Positions 34,704 to 44,460 are shown, numbered from the stretch's first letter. The stretch: 64,000 bases of DNA from Lachnospiraceae bacterium (GCA_017474455.1 JAFVHP010000048.1:1-64000), one strand, 5' to 3'. The notes: generated by a model not told the origin, from the sequence alone. Made by a program: numbers and translations.

Positions 34704-35993
34704 TTATTCCTCCACCATAAAACTCTTCAGGTATTTTATATACTCTTTTCTGACCACTGCTTTGACAAGGACGCCGTCCGGACGGTACTCGGATGAAACG
34801 ACGTCCCCGTTTTCCTGCAGCCGGTGCAGAAGAGAGCCTTTATCGTAAGGGAGCAGAAGTGCGCATTCTTTCCTCATATTGGCGATCTCGTCTTCGATCG
34901 CTTCCAGCAGCAGGTCAATGCCTTCGTTTTTATCTGCCGATATGTAAACTTTGTTCCGTACCCGTTTTGCGGTAAGGCCGGGATCCTCTGCCTTATCCAG
35001 TTTATTGCAGACAATGATCATGGGAAGGGCGGCGGCGCCGATCTCGCGCAGTGTGTCTTCCGTGACTTTTTCGCAGACGTCGTGCATGGGATCGGAAATG
35101 TCGACGACCTGCAGCAGGATATCGGCGTATTTTACTTCCTCCAGCGTAGAGCGGAACGCCTTGACGAGCGAGGCCGGCAGTTCGTTGATAAAACCGACGG
35201 TATCGGACAGAAGGAAAGGATGGCCTGAAGGCGGCTCGATCTTACGTACAGTCGTGTCCAGCGTCACGAACAGGGCGTCTTTGACATGGACTTTCTTTTC
35301 TTCCCGTTTTACTTCCGACGGGGAGAGGGAGAGCTCAAGCAGCCGGTTCATGAGTGTGGACTTGCCCGCGTTCGTGTAGCCGACCAGGGCGACCTTCGGC
35401 AGTTCGGAACGCAGACGGCGTTCACGCTGCGTTGCCCTTTCCCTTTCTATCGCCTTCAGTTCGCGCTCCAGCTCGGCCATACGCCGTTCGATATGCCGCC
35501 TGTCCAGTTCGATCTGTGTCTCGCCTACGCCCCTGTTGGACATGGAGCCGCTCGAGCCCGCCTGTCTGCCGAAATGCGTCCACATACCGGCCAGCCGCGG
35601 GAGGACATACTGGAGATTGGCGTGTTCCACCTGGAGCCTTGCTTCCCTTGTCCTTGCCTGGTCGGAAAAGATCCGCAGGATAAGTCCGGTACGGTCCAGG
35701 ACTTCCACGCCGAGCGCTTCGTTCAGGTTCTTGAACTGCATGGGTGTAAGCTGCTGGTCGAAGATGACGGTATCTGCGTCCAGGTCGGCGGCCGCGGCCT
35801 TTATCTCCGTCAGCTTGCCGCTGCCGATATATGTCGCGCGGACAGGGGAATCCAGCCGCTGGACAGCCTTCAGCACAGTCTCGACGGACGCTGTCTTCGC
35901 CAGCAGTTCGAGCTCGTCCATGGCGCGGTAGAATTCGTCATCAGTCTGTTTTATCTGCAGGCCGACCAGAACGGCCCTGTGGTCATAATTCAT
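34704..35993 (-). CDS. hflX: GTPase HflX
   Basis: 429 residues. The N-terminal HflX domain (TYIGSGKLTEIKAAAADLDA; VIFDQQLTPMQFKNL) is followed by the glycine-rich linker QAGSSGSMSNRGVGETQIEL and a coiled-coil. The G domain has G1 VGYTNAGKST, G3 LSDTVGFINELP and G4 NKLD. It is a ribosome-splitting and rescue factor under stress. The start overlaps the stop of the sensor-kinase gene by 11 nt, so it belongs to that transcript. Confidence 0.92.
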   Translation of the reverse strand: MNYDHRAVLVGLQIKQTDDEFYRAMDELELLAKTASVETVLKAVQRLDSPVRATYIGSGKLTEIKAAAADLDADTVIFDQQLTPMQFKNLNEALGVEVLDRTGLILRIFSDQARTREARLQVEHANLQYVLPRLAGMWTHFGRQAGSSGSMSNRGVGETQIELDRRHIERRMAELERELKAIERERATQRERRLRSELPKVALVGYTNAGKSTLMNRLLELSLSPSEVKREEKKVHVKDALFVTLDTTVRKIEPPSGHPFLLSDTVGFINELPASLVKAFRSTLEEVKYADILLQVVDISDPMHDVCEKVTEDTLREIGAAALPMIIVCNKLDKAEDPGLTAKRVRNKVYISADKNEGIDLLLEAIEDEIANMRKECALLLPYDKGSLLHRLQENGDVVSSEYRPDGVLVKAVVRKEYIKYLKSFMVEE

Positions 35994-37026
35994 CCGGTAT
36001 CCTCAATACAAATGCTTTGGTGTATCCTTCAAACGGCTGCGCGAAGGAAAGATCCCATCCATGCAGCCCGGAGATCTTCTTTACGATCGAAAGTCCGAGC
36101 CCGCTGCCGGTATCGCCGGAGCCTTTCCGGGTCTCGTCACCTCTGACGAAGGGCTTGAACAGCTGCTCGATATCTTTGTCGATCACGACGCCTGAATCGG
36201 CTACGGCAGCCAGTTCGGAGCCGGCGGCCGGACGGATGATGAGGGCGATCCTGGTGCCGGGCGGATTGTGCCGTATGGCGTTCGTGATCAGGTTCGAAAA
36301 GATACGGCCGGCCTGGGCGGGATCGGCGCTCACCATAAAGGGCGCGTCAGGGATAGAGGCTTCCAGTTCCATACCGGCATTTTCGATATCGGAGTACAGG
36401 GAAGCCGCAGCTTCTGCCGCAATGGCGTTTATGTCGCATTTTGTCCTGTTCAGTTTGTAATCGACACTGCCAAGGCGCGCGTAGTCGAACAGGAGGCCGA
36501 TCAGTTCACCGAGCTTCATGGACTTCCGGCGGATCGCCAGAAGGTATTCACGTTCCGTTTCAGGGTCTTTCACCAGTCCGTCCGTCAGTGCGGCAGCGTA
36601 GCCGGAGATGGTCGTAACTGGGGTCCTCAGGTCGTGGGCAAAATCGGAAAGCATGAGATTGCGCTCGCTCTCGCGTTCTTTCTGCAGCGCATCGACACGG
36701 GCGGTCACCATGCGGGCATAGACCAGTAGGCCGGCAGCCGGGGGCAGGAGCAGGGCGGCAAAGGCCAGGACCAGCAGTAGAAATGTGCCGGAGCCCAGCA
36801 GGATGCTCATGGCCGCGGTCTGTCCGCCGCCGGCGAATATGCCGGTAATGATAGCCATGATATCGCCGATGCCCAGGGTACCGGACGCGTTTTCCATATT
36901 GGCCAGATAGGCGGCCAGCGGCAGGATAAGCATGCGGACCAGGATCATTACCGGGATCTCCAGGGCCAGTACGATGCCCATCACGGCCAGCAGCCTTATG
37001 ATCAGAAAGTTTTTGAGATGTTCCAT
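35983..37026 (-). CDS. Sensor histidine kinase
   Basis: 347 residues with two membrane helices (about 8-38 and 80-107) around a short extracellular loop, then a HAMP-like linker. The H box is LSDFAHDLRTPVTTISGY, with the phospho-acceptor His just before DLRTP. The N box is SNLITNAIRHNPPGTR and the G boxes include SGLGLSIVKKISGLHGW. It is the partner of the response regulator directly upstream. Signal unknown; the loop is only about 40 residues, which favours an intramembrane or cell-envelope stimulus. Confidence 0.88.
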   Translation of the reverse strand: MEHLKNFLIIRLLAVMGIVLALEIPVMILVRMLILPLAAYLANMENASGTLGIGDIMAIITGIFAGGGQTAAMSILLGSGTFLLLVLAFAALLLPPAAGLLVYARMVTARVDALQKERESERNLMLSDFAHDLRTPVTTISGYAAALTDGLVKDPETEREYLLAIRRKSMKLGELIGLLFDYARLGSVDYKLNRTKCDINAIAAEAAASLYSDIENAGMELEASIPDAPFMVSADPAQAGRIFSNLITNAIRHNPPGTRIALIIRPAAGSELAAVADSGVVIDKDIEQLFKPFVRGDETRKGSGDTGSGLGLSIVKKISGLHGWDLSFAQPFEGYTKAFVLRIPDEL

Positions 37027-37039
37027 TTATGCGTTCCTG

Positions 37040-37744
37040 TCAGGGTTCGAGACGGTAGCCGAGACCGCGGATCGTACGGATATAACCTTCACCTTCACCT
37101 TCGCTGTCACCCAGCTTGGTACGGAGTTTGCTGATGCATACCATGATGCTGTTGTCTCCGGTGATATAGGCGTCTCCCCACCCGTTCTCATAGATCTGCT
37201 GTTTGGTGAAGACTTTTCCGGGCGAAGCCATGAACATGTTCATGATCCGGAATTCAACGGATGTCAGGTCGATGCGCTCATCGTTCTTATAGATGCAGCA
37301 GGCATCGAGATCCAGTACGAGATCCTTGTGCGACAGTGTCCGGTGCCCGGAAGAGCCCTCCGTTTCGGCCGTACCGGTACGTGCGGCATATCTGCGCAGA
37401 TTGGACCGTACCCGGGCCATAGCTTCCAGGGGATTGAACGGTTTCGCGATATAATCGTCGGCACCCAGGTCGAGCCCGAGTATTTTGTCGGGATCCGTAT
37501 CTTTGGCGGATATGATGATGACCGGGATGTCGCTGGTCTGCCTGAGCTTCTGCAGGACATGGAAGCCGTCAAGGCCGGGCAGCATAATATCCAGCAGGCA
37601 AAGATCGATATCTTTGCCTGCCAGAATTTTCAAAGCTTCATTGCCGTCTTCCGTTTCTTCGACTTCATAACCCTCGTTTTCCAGGTAGAGCCTTAAAAGG
37701 GAACGGATCTCGGCTTCGTCGTCAGCGATCAGTATCCTGTTCAT
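37040..37744 (-). CDS. OmpR-family response regulator
   Basis: 234 residues. The receiver domain has the phospho-acceptor Asp in DLCLLDIMLPGLDGFHV, an acidic pocket (DDEAE) and Lys in YIAKPF. The C-terminal winged helix (DLTSVEFRIMNMFMASPGKV, then IRTIRGLGYRLEP) binds DNA. First gene of the two-component pair, 13 bp before the kinase gene. Confidence 0.9.
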   Translation of the reverse strand: MNRILIADDEAEIRSLLRLYLENEGYEVEETEDGNEALKILAGKDIDLCLLDIMLPGLDGFHVLQKLRQTSDIPVIIISAKDTDPDKILGLDLGADDYIAKPFNPLEAMARVRSNLRRYAARTGTAETEGSSGHRTLSHKDLVLDLDACCIYKNDERIDLTSVEFRIMNMFMASPGKVFTKQQIYENGWGDAYITGDNSIMVCISKLRTKLGDSEGEGEGYIRTIRGLGYRLEP

Positions 37745-37752
37745 AATCTGTA

Positions 37753-38658
37753 TTATACAGCCTGATCGTTGTTTGTGCCGTATGCAAGTGCTTCATAGAG
37801 GGCGGCGTTCGTCATGAGCCTGTAAGGGTTGACATAGAACAGGCCGAGTATGCCGAGGGTCAGTGCGGAGAGGATCTCCCAGCCAAGGAAGGACAGATCC
37901 AGCACGAAGGCTCTCCATTTCTGGCCCCTCATCATCTCTTTGCTTCTTGCAAAGATCTCGCTGCAGGGCATATCGGGATTTTCCGCGAGGATATACGGGA
38001 TCATCCTGTATTCATAAGTCTTGATGATGCCGGGGATGATGAGCAGCAGCGACCAGAGGAAAGTGTACAGCCCCTTCAGGAAGATCGTCTTTACCGCGTT
38101 AAGATACCCGTGGTCGTAGTTATATGCCAGTTCCTTGATCTCTGCCCTGCCGCCCAGGTTCTTGACAAAGAACCTTGCCACGCCGCCGGACAGGGGACCG
38201 TACAGGAATACGGAAATGACTACGACAAGGACGGCGGCGATCATTATGGCAAACATAATACTCAGGACGAGTGTCAGAAGGCCGAAGGACGTCGTCAGGG
38301 AAAAGGCTTTTCCGAGGATATCCTGGCTTTCCGGGCCAAGTTCATTAAAGCCGGGGGTCGAAGTGATGATCGAAGGAAGGGTGTCGATATCGTCTATGCT
38401 GTCGAGCTCATCGAGCTGATCTATTATACCTTCCAGTTCATCGAATGCGTCATCAGCCTGGTTCGAAGAATAGGATGAAGTATTGTTATTATTGATGTTG
38501 TTGAAGAAGTTGTGTCCCCTGAACCGGAGAGTAAACCCGCTTCCCGCGCCGGTCGTACCGAGGAGCCCGATCGCGATAACGGCGATCAGTACTGTTTTCC
38601 AGTAATTGAGCTTAAATGCCGCCTTGCCTTTTTCCTTGAGCTGTGCTCTTGTCCACAT
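37753..38658 (-). CDS. DUF975 family membrane protein
   Basis: 301 residues. The N-terminal signature MWTRAQLKEKGKAAFKLNYW is typical of DUF975. Several membrane segments (one after residue 22; two near 130-165; two at 195-220; one at 250-270) surround a soluble, Asn/Ser-rich loop of about 75 residues. Function unknown. It lies 8 bp upstream of the response regulator gene and may be co-transcribed with it. Confidence 0.8.
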   Translation of the reverse strand: MWTRAQLKEKGKAAFKLNYWKTVLIAVIAIGLLGTTGAGSGFTLRFRGHNFFNNINNNNTSSYSSNQADDAFDELEGIIDQLDELDSIDDIDTLPSIITSTPGFNELGPESQDILGKAFSLTTSFGLLTLVLSIMFAIMIAAVLVVVISVFLYGPLSGGVARFFVKNLGGRAEIKELAYNYDHGYLNAVKTIFLKGLYTFLWSLLLIIPGIIKTYEYRMIPYILAENPDMPCSEIFARSKEMMRGQKWRAFVLDLSFLGWEILSALTLGILGLFYVNPYRLMTNAALYEALAYGTNNDQAV

Positions 38659-38753
38659 GTCTTTTTTCCTCCATTTATTTAAATTAACAATTGTGTTTCC
38701 GTTCTGATGGTGTCATCATAATCCATGGACCTTTCCGGTAAACTTGGTATTTC

Positions 38754-38768
38754 TTAAGTTAACCTTAA
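38754..38768. promoter_or_regulatory. Near-palindrome ahead of the aromatic pathway genes
   Basis: TTAAGTTAACCTTAA is symmetric except for the central bases, 36 bp before the DAHP synthase start. An operator is possible. The sequence is AT-rich and could be chance. Confidence 0.3.
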
Positions 38769-38803
38769 AAATGATAAAAGACAGATAAAAGGAGACCAGG
38801 ACG

Positions 38804-39808
38804 ATGATAGCGATACTGAAACAGGGAACGACGAAAGAACAGATAGACAGCCTGATCACATGGTTCCATACCCAGGGGCTGGAAGTTCATGTTTCGGAAG
38901 GTAAATTCCAGACGATCCTCGGCCTGATCGGCGATGTCAGCAATGTCAGCACGGATCTTCTGATGGGGCTGGATATTATCGAATCGGTCAGAAAGATATC
39001 CGATCCGTTCAAGAACGCGAACCGCAAATTCCATCCGGACGATACCGTGATCGATATCGGAGGATATAAGATAGGGGGCGGAGCCTTCCAGATCATTGCA
39101 GGCCCCTGTTCCGTCGAGAGCAGGGAGCAGATCACCGGCATCGCGAAAAGCGTAAAGGAATCCGGCGCGAACTTCCTGCGCGGCGGCGCCTTCAAGCCCA
39201 GGACTTCCCCTTACGCTTTCCAGGGCCTTAAAGCAGAAGGCCTGGAATACCTGTCCGAAGCCAAAAAAGAGACGGGGATGCCGATCGTAACGGAGATCAT
39301 GAATATTAATACACTGGATCTGTTTGAAGATGTGGATGTGATCCAGGTCGGCGCCAGGAACATGCAGAATTTTGACCTGTTAAGGGAACTCGGGCATACG
39401 GGCAAGCCTATTCTGTTAAAACGCGGCCTGGCCAATACGATCACCGAACTTCTGATGAGCGCGGAATACATCATGGCCGGCGGAAATGAAAAAGTCATCC
39501 TCTGCGAACGCGGGATCAGGACTTTTGAAACAGCGACCAGAAATACGCTTGACCTGTCGGCGGTGCCGGTGCTGAAGGAGCTTTCCCACCTGCCTGTCGT
39601 CGTGGACCCCAGCCATGCGACCGGCGTGGCCAGATACGTCAGGCCGATGGCGCTTGCCGCGGTGGCTGCCGGTGCGGACGGCCTTATGATCGAAGTCCAT
39701 AACGACCCGCCGCACGCCCTTTCCGACGGCGCCCAGTCGGTAACGCCGGAAGAATTCAGCTCCATCGCAAAACAGATACTCGAAGTCAGAGAGGTGATCG
39801 GCCGATGA
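38804..39808 (+). CDS. aroF: 3-deoxy-7-phosphoheptulonate synthase (DAHP synthase)
   Basis: 334 residues. An N-terminal ACT-like ferredoxin-fold regulatory domain (MIAILKQGTTKEQIDSL, about 1-70) is joined to a type Ib DAHP synthase barrel: IIAGPCSVES, FLRGGAFKPRTSPYAFQGL, VQVGARNMQNFDLL, LLKRGL and DPSHATG. It condenses erythrose-4-phosphate and phosphoenolpyruvate, the first step of aromatic amino acid synthesis. The leading domain probably gives feedback control by tyrosine or phenylalanine, as in Thermotoga. AAAGGAG ribosome site. It overlaps the next gene by 4 nt. Confidence 0.93.
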   Translation: MIAILKQGTTKEQIDSLITWFHTQGLEVHVSEGKFQTILGLIGDVSNVSTDLLMGLDIIESVRKISDPFKNANRKFHPDDTVIDIGGYKIGGGAFQIIAGPCSVESREQITGIAKSVKESGANFLRGGAFKPRTSPYAFQGLKAEGLEYLSEAKKETGMPIVTEIMNINTLDLFEDVDVIQVGARNMQNFDLLRELGHTGKPILLKRGLANTITELLMSAEYIMAGGNEKVILCERGIRTFETATRNTLDLSAVPVLKELSHLPVVVDPSHATGVARYVRPMALAAVAAGADGLMIEVHNDPPHALSDGAQSVTPEEFSSIAKQILEVREVIGR

Positions 39809-40671
39809 GCGAAACTGGACAGAGAGGCAAAACGACCGTAGGCATCGTCGGGCTCGGGCTGATTGGCGGCTCGCTGGCCAGGGCTTATAAGGAATACTCG
39901 GATTTTGTGGTCTACGGTTATGATATCAATGACGGTACCGTTCTGCTTGCCCTGACGGACGGCTGCCTGGACGGGCGGCTGGATGATGAGACTATAAAGG
40001 AATGCGACCTTATTCTTATCGCGCTGTACCCGCAGGCTGCCATCGATTATGTTGAACAGAAGAAGGACCTGATACCGGCTTCCGCGCTGGTCATCGACTG
40101 CTGCGGTGTTAAGGGAAAGGTCTGTGACGCGCTGTTTCCAGCTGCAAAAAAGAGCGGCTTTACATATATCGGAGGCCACCCCATGGCCGGTACGCAGTAT
40201 TCCGGTTTCCTTAAGAGCAAGGCAAATATGTTCAAGAGCGCTTCCATGATCCTGGTGCCGCCGGTCTATGATGATATCATGCTCCTGGACAGGGCAAAAA
40301 AACTCCTGGACCCGCTGGGCTTTAGCCGGTATGTCGTGACGACAGCCCGGAAGCATGATGAGATGATCGCGTTTACTTCCCAGATGGCCCATGTCATTTC
40401 CAACGCTTTTATCAAGAGCCCGACTGCGAAAGAACATAAGGGATACTCGGCCGGCAGCTACAAGGATATGACCAGGGTCGCCTCGCTCAATGAGGATATG
40501 TGGACGGAACTGTTCCTTTCCAACAGTACGGCGCTGGAGAAAGAGATCGGGATCCTGATCGATTCGCTCTGCGAATACAGGGACGCGGTCAAAGATCATG
40601 ACGCTGACAGGCTCCGTGAACTTCTCAGAGAGGGCAGGATCGCCAAGGAAGAGATCGACGGGAGCAGGTAA
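39805..40671 (+). CDS. tyrA: Prephenate dehydrogenase
   Basis: 288 residues. The NAD-binding Rossmann motif is GIVGLGLIGGSLARAY, followed by the TyrA motif FTYIGGHPMAGTQYSGF and catalytic His/Asn region FTSQMAHVISNAF. It converts prephenate to 4-hydroxyphenylpyruvate for tyrosine. ATGA coupling to the DAHP synthase gene shows joint control of entry and the tyrosine branch. No extra ACT domain is present, so feedback is likely through the upstream enzyme. Confidence 0.92.
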   Translation: MSETGQRGKTTVGIVGLGLIGGSLARAYKEYSDFVVYGYDINDGTVLLALTDGCLDGRLDDETIKECDLILIALYPQAAIDYVEQKKDLIPASALVIDCCGVKGKVCDALFPAAKKSGFTYIGGHPMAGTQYSGFLKSKANMFKSASMILVPPVYDDIMLLDRAKKLLDPLGFSRYVVTTARKHDEMIAFTSQMAHVISNAFIKSPTAKEHKGYSAGSYKDMTRVASLNEDMWTELFLSNSTALEKEIGILIDSLCEYRDAVKDHDADRLRELLREGRIAKEEIDGSR

Positions 40672-41173
40672 GACGGGAAATAAGAGCTGCGGACTGATAG
40701 GATAGAACTGTGGCGGACTGACAGGGGCTTTATTGTCATTCCCGGCGGGTGCCGGCAAGTGTCCGCGTGTGCCCGGTGAATGACGTAATCAGTCTTCTAT
40801 GAGCTGGACGTGGATTTAACGAATAGTTGATTCGCTTCCGGCTTTTTTGCATCGTAAGTATCCCATTGCATACTGATAATAATGGTAATTGATCTGACTT
40901 ATCAGTAAGCGTATAGATAATCAAACAAAGCAAGAGAGAAGGCCGTCAGACAATATTCATCATTAGATCCTGGTGTCTGACAACTCGTGCCGTTGAGTGA
41001 AGGCAAGCGGGAGGGCAGCCGGGTTCACTTTGATTTCGCGAACAGTTGCGATATAGGGATACTGATAAATAGGAGATAATAGGCAGTTATATCAGTATCC
41101 GGTACGGAAAATACATTTGTAGGAGCCGGGAATACAGATAAATAACAGGATATTAGCAATTCGTCTGTGCCAG
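40672..41173. other. Hairpin-rich intergenic region
   Basis: 500 bp with no supported gene. Inverted repeats: GTCATTC...GAATGAC (40735-40784), TACTGATAA...TTATCAGTA (40871-40907), GTCAGACA...TGTCTGAC (40945-40981), GGATACTGATA...TATCAGTATCC (41057-41100). Two stems share the core TACTGATA. An unrecognised structured RNA or paired operator sites are possible. Confidence 0.45.
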
Positions 41174-41214
41174 AAAAAAAGGGCGGCCGCATGAACACTT
41201 TCATGCGGCCGCCC
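41174..41214 (-). terminator. Terminator of the GH3 gene
   Basis: Perfect 15-bp stem GGGCGGCCGCATGAA/TTCATGCGGCCGCCC with a 4-nt loop. On the minus strand it is followed by seven T. Confidence 0.93.
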
Positions 41215-41230
41215 CTATACTATTTCAATT

Positions 41231-43471
41231 TCAGAACTTCACATTGATCTCCGCTGCAAGGGCGGCATCGCGGCTGTTGGCGCCGATATAGAAGCGGAAT
41301 TTTCCGTCTTCCAGGAGGTAGGTTCCTTCATTGTCATAGAAGCCCATATCCTTCTTCGCCAGTGAGATCGTCACTGTTTCAGATGAGCCCGGAGCGGGTG
41401 AAGTCTTCGCGAAACCCTTGAGTTCCCTGACGGGGCGGACAAGGCTGGCGCTGACATCCTGCATATAGAGCTGGACCGTTTCGACGGCGTTGCGGCTGCC
41501 GGTATTCGTGACCTTCACGCTTACATCGAAGCTGTCTGCCTTCTCTGTTACTGAGGCATCCGAATACTCAAACTGTGTATACGTCAGGCCGTAGCCGAAC
41601 GGATAGAGCGGTTCATACGGAGCATCCAGGTAACGGGACGTGAACTTGCTCCTGCTGCCCGGCCTGCCGGTATTCGGATGGGAATAATAGATGGGGCACT
41701 GTCCGACACAGGCGGGGAAAGTGGAAGCAAGACGCCCTTCCGGTGCCGCGTCGCCGCTAAGAAGCTTCGCAACAGCGCTGCCCATACGGATGCCGAGCTG
41801 CCAGCCTTCCAGGATGGCATCGACATGTTCTGTTTCCCAGGAAAGATCGAGAGGCCTGCCGTTCATGGCAAGAAGCACGAGCTTTTTGCCTGCTGCGCGG
41901 GATTTTTCCATCAGCTCGCCAAGGAGCTGTCTCTGACAGCCGGGCATTATTATGGATGCCCTGGAAGATGCCTCGCCGGACATCTCGCCGGGTTCGCCAA
42001 GGGCGGCGACGATCACATCGCCATAGGCCACCGCGTCATCGATATCCTTACGGGCCGCGTCAAGTTCATCCGCCGCGGTCGCGGGACCGAAGCCTTTGAA
42101 ATACTGAAGAGACGGGAAAACTTCTTCCATGCCGGCACGGATGGTAACACAGTCTTCCTCACGCCAGCTCATAGCCCAGGCACCTATAATGTTCTCCTTA
42201 TCATCGGCAAGCGTACCGAGAAGGGAGACTTTTGCGTCTTTTGCAAGGGGCAGTACGGGAGTGCCGTCTGTTCCGTTCTTCAGAAGGACAGCGGACTTAA
42301 CGGCTGCTTCTTCAGCCAGTGCGAGATGCTCCGCAGGAAGGACGTCATAACGGTGCATGGCTGCTTCTTCCGTGTAAGGATGGTCGAACAGGCCGAGCCA
42401 GACCTTGACGCTGAGGATCCTTCTGACCGCGTCGTCGAGCACTTCCATTTTTACGCTGCCTTCTTCGATCGCGGCGGCCAGATTATGCAGATAGATCTCT
42501 GTGCCCATATCCATGTCCAGGCCGGCGTTGACAGACTTGATCCCTGCGTCTTTTTCGTCTTCGGCATAACCGTGGACAATGACTTCACGGATGGCATTGG
42601 CGTCGCTGACGACAAAGCCTTCAAAATCAAGATCGCCTTTGAGTATCTTGCGCAGTGTCCAGCTGTTGGCGGTGCAGGGTACGCCGTTCAGGTCATTAAA
42701 GGAAGCCATGACAGTTTTCGCGCCGGCTTTTGCACCTGCGGCAAAAGGAGCCAGATAATGATTATAAACAAGATGGGGCGCGATGGAAGTCGTGTTGTAA
42801 TCACGGCCGGATTCGCAGGCGCCGTAGCCTATGTAGTGCTTCATACAGGCCGCTACATAGTTCTCCGTAGAGGAATGGTCATCCTGCAGGCCGTGGACCT
42901 TGGCGGCGGCAAAGGCCGAAGCCAGGTACCGGTCCTCGCCGGGACCTTCGGAGACGCGTCCCCATCTGGCATCCCTGGCTATATCCAGCATGGGGGCGAA
43001 ATGCCAGGCAACGCCCTGCGTACGGGACTCTCTGGCTGCCATGGCTGCCGTACGTGCAAAGAGGTCCGTATCAAAAGCGCCGGCCTCCGCGATCGCGATC
43101 GGGTAAACGCTCCTGAAGCCGTGGATGACGTCAAGACCGAAGATCAGCGGGATGCCGAGTCTGGATTCTTCTACGGCGATCTTCTGCAGGCGGTTGCAGT
43201 CATGAGGTTCAGAGACCATCATGGAACCGACCAGGCCTTTCCGGATCTCTTCCTCGTGGTAATCCCTGTCAGCATTGGAGAGGATGCGCTGGAATTCTTC
43301 ATTCGAGATCCTGCCGTCCGCGTTCATTTCGATCAGTTCGGGAAAGGAAACGTCAAAACCGCCGACGATGGAGACGGAAGCCTGGTTCAGCTGGCCGATC
43401 TTTTCCTCCAGGGTCATTCTGGAGAGAAGATCTTCAACGAATTCATTCTGTTTTGCTGTAAGTTCTTTCAT
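41231..43471 (-). CDS. Glycoside hydrolase family 3 beta-glucosidase/beta-xylosidase
   Basis: 746 residues with no signal peptide, hence cytoplasmic. The N-terminal GH3 barrel includes KIGQLNQAS, PLIFGLDVIHG and the nucleophile Asp in GFVVSDANAIREVI. The alpha/beta sandwich domain (LLGTLADDKENIIGAWAMSW; GEPGEMSGEASSRASI) and a C-terminal fibronectin-like domain (FGYGLTYTQFEYSDASV) follow in the usual order. It releases terminal beta-linked sugar. The start at 43471 (MKELTAKQNEF) has AAAGGA upstream; the extra N-terminal 21 residues in the longer frame do not resemble GH3 proteins. It lies 47 bp behind the esterase gene, and the two may jointly deacylate and cut plant glycosides. Confidence 0.92.
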   Translation of the reverse strand: MKELTAKQNEFVEDLLSRMTLEEKIGQLNQASVSIVGGFDVSFPELIEMNADGRISNEEFQRILSNADRDYHEEEIRKGLVGSMMVSEPHDCNRLQKIAVEESRLGIPLIFGLDVIHGFRSVYPIAIAEAGAFDTDLFARTAAMAARESRTQGVAWHFAPMLDIARDARWGRVSEGPGEDRYLASAFAAAKVHGLQDDHSSTENYVAACMKHYIGYGACESGRDYNTTSIAPHLVYNHYLAPFAAGAKAGAKTVMASFNDLNGVPCTANSWTLRKILKGDLDFEGFVVSDANAIREVIVHGYAEDEKDAGIKSVNAGLDMDMGTEIYLHNLAAAIEEGSVKMEVLDDAVRRILSVKVWLGLFDHPYTEEAAMHRYDVLPAEHLALAEEAAVKSAVLLKNGTDGTPVLPLAKDAKVSLLGTLADDKENIIGAWAMSWREEDCVTIRAGMEEVFPSLQYFKGFGPATAADELDAARKDIDDAVAYGDVIVAALGEPGEMSGEASSRASIIMPGCQRQLLGELMEKSRAAGKKLVLLAMNGRPLDLSWETEHVDAILEGWQLGIRMGSAVAKLLSGDAAPEGRLASTFPACVGQCPIYYSHPNTGRPGSRSKFTSRYLDAPYEPLYPFGYGLTYTQFEYSDASVTEKADSFDVSVKVTNTGSRNAVETVQLYMQDVSASLVRPVRELKGFAKTSPAPGSSETVTISLAKKDMGFYDNEGTYLLEDGKFRFYIGANSRDAALAAEINVKF

Positions 43472-43517
43472 CTTTATGATCCTTTTCTGAATCGTAAGGT
43501 CAACGGTAACCGGCAGG

Positions 43518-44360
43518 TCAGGCGATCCCCACATTTCCGCTGCTCATACCTGCAACTGCGTCATGAAGCGGCAGCCAGTCGAGAGCGCGCCTGATAAACT
43601 GATCCCAGAATTCCCACTCATGAGAGAAGCCGGGACCGACTTCAAATGTATGCTCAATGCCTTCTTCCTTTAGAAACTCGGAGAAGGAGAGGTTCTTGGC
43701 ATACAGGCCGTCCTTGTCGCCGCAGGCCATATAGATCGCGGGAATGGCTGTACCGCTTTCCTTAAGCATTTTCACGCGGGTACGGGGATTTTTCTCACCA
43801 TATACCGCTTCCGTAAGATCCGGGCCGAAGCAGCTGTGCTTATACTCTTCGGACTGGGAAGGATAGCGCGGATGTTCCTCAACCTGCAGGAAATCCTCAT
43901 CCAGGATCAGGGCTGATGAGAGCGCGATAATACTGCCGAAGGTCTCCGCGTATTTCAGGCCGTTGTAGAGTGCGCCGTAGCCGCCCATGGAAAGGCCGCC
44001 GATGAAAGTATCTTCTTTCCTGTCAGAGAGAGGGAAGGTCCTGCGGGTGAAGTCCACCAGTTCTTCCCCGATGAATTTGCTGTACATGGCGCAGTTCCAG
44101 GGCTGGTCGACATAAAAGCCGTTCTCGCCGGATGGCATGACGACGGCCAGATCTCTGTCCATCGCAAAACGTTCGATCGCCGTTCCCTTCAACCAGTCGC
44201 CGCAGTCGCCGATGATGCCGTGCAGAAGATAAAGGGTCCTGAAAGGCCCGGCCGGCTTCAGACTGCCGCTAAAGCTCATCTTGTCGGTGGGCAGGATGAC
44301 CTGGACGGGGACTGTGCGGCCTAGGGAATCAGAAAGAAAACTTACAGATATAACTGCCAT
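43518..44360 (-). CDS. Alpha/beta-hydrolase esterase (tributyrin/EstA-like)
   Basis: 280 residues. The opening MAVISVSFLSDSLGRTVPVQ is typical of the esterase-D/EstA group. The oxyanion region is LLHGIIGDCGDW, the nucleophile Ser in FIGGLSMGGYGALY (about residue 120), and the catalytic His in GPGFSHEWEFWDQFI. It hydrolyses short acyl esters; with the GH3 gene following, deacetylation of plant glycans or glycosides is plausible. The start at 44360 has TGGAG upstream; the longer ORF to 44561 is not coding. Confidence 0.87.
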   Translation of the reverse strand: MAVISVSFLSDSLGRTVPVQVILPTDKMSFSGSLKPAGPFRTLYLLHGIIGDCGDWLKGTAIERFAMDRDLAVVMPSGENGFYVDQPWNCAMYSKFIGEELVDFTRRTFPLSDRKEDTFIGGLSMGGYGALYNGLKYAETFGSIIALSSALILDEDFLQVEEHPRYPSQSEEYKHSCFGPDLTEAVYGEKNPRTRVKMLKESGTAIPAIYMACGDKDGLYAKNLSFSEFLKEEGIEHTFEVGPGFSHEWEFWDQFIRRALDWLPLHDAVAGMSSGNVGIA

Positions 44361-44460
44361 AATGATTTCTCCATTTAGGTTTTGAGGTTTGTTAGCATCT
44401 GTATCTATTATATATGCTTTGTCCGGAATATGGCAGATTATATAAGAAGACTCCAGTCGT

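Noticed and set aside
43472-43534. Longer N terminus of the GH3 protein
   Set aside because: The additional residues lack family resemblance, and a good ribosome site precedes the ATG at 43471.
41678-43594. Long plus-strand open frame of 638 codons
   Set aside because: It is entirely antisense to the well-supported GH3 gene and has no ribosome site or family resemblance.
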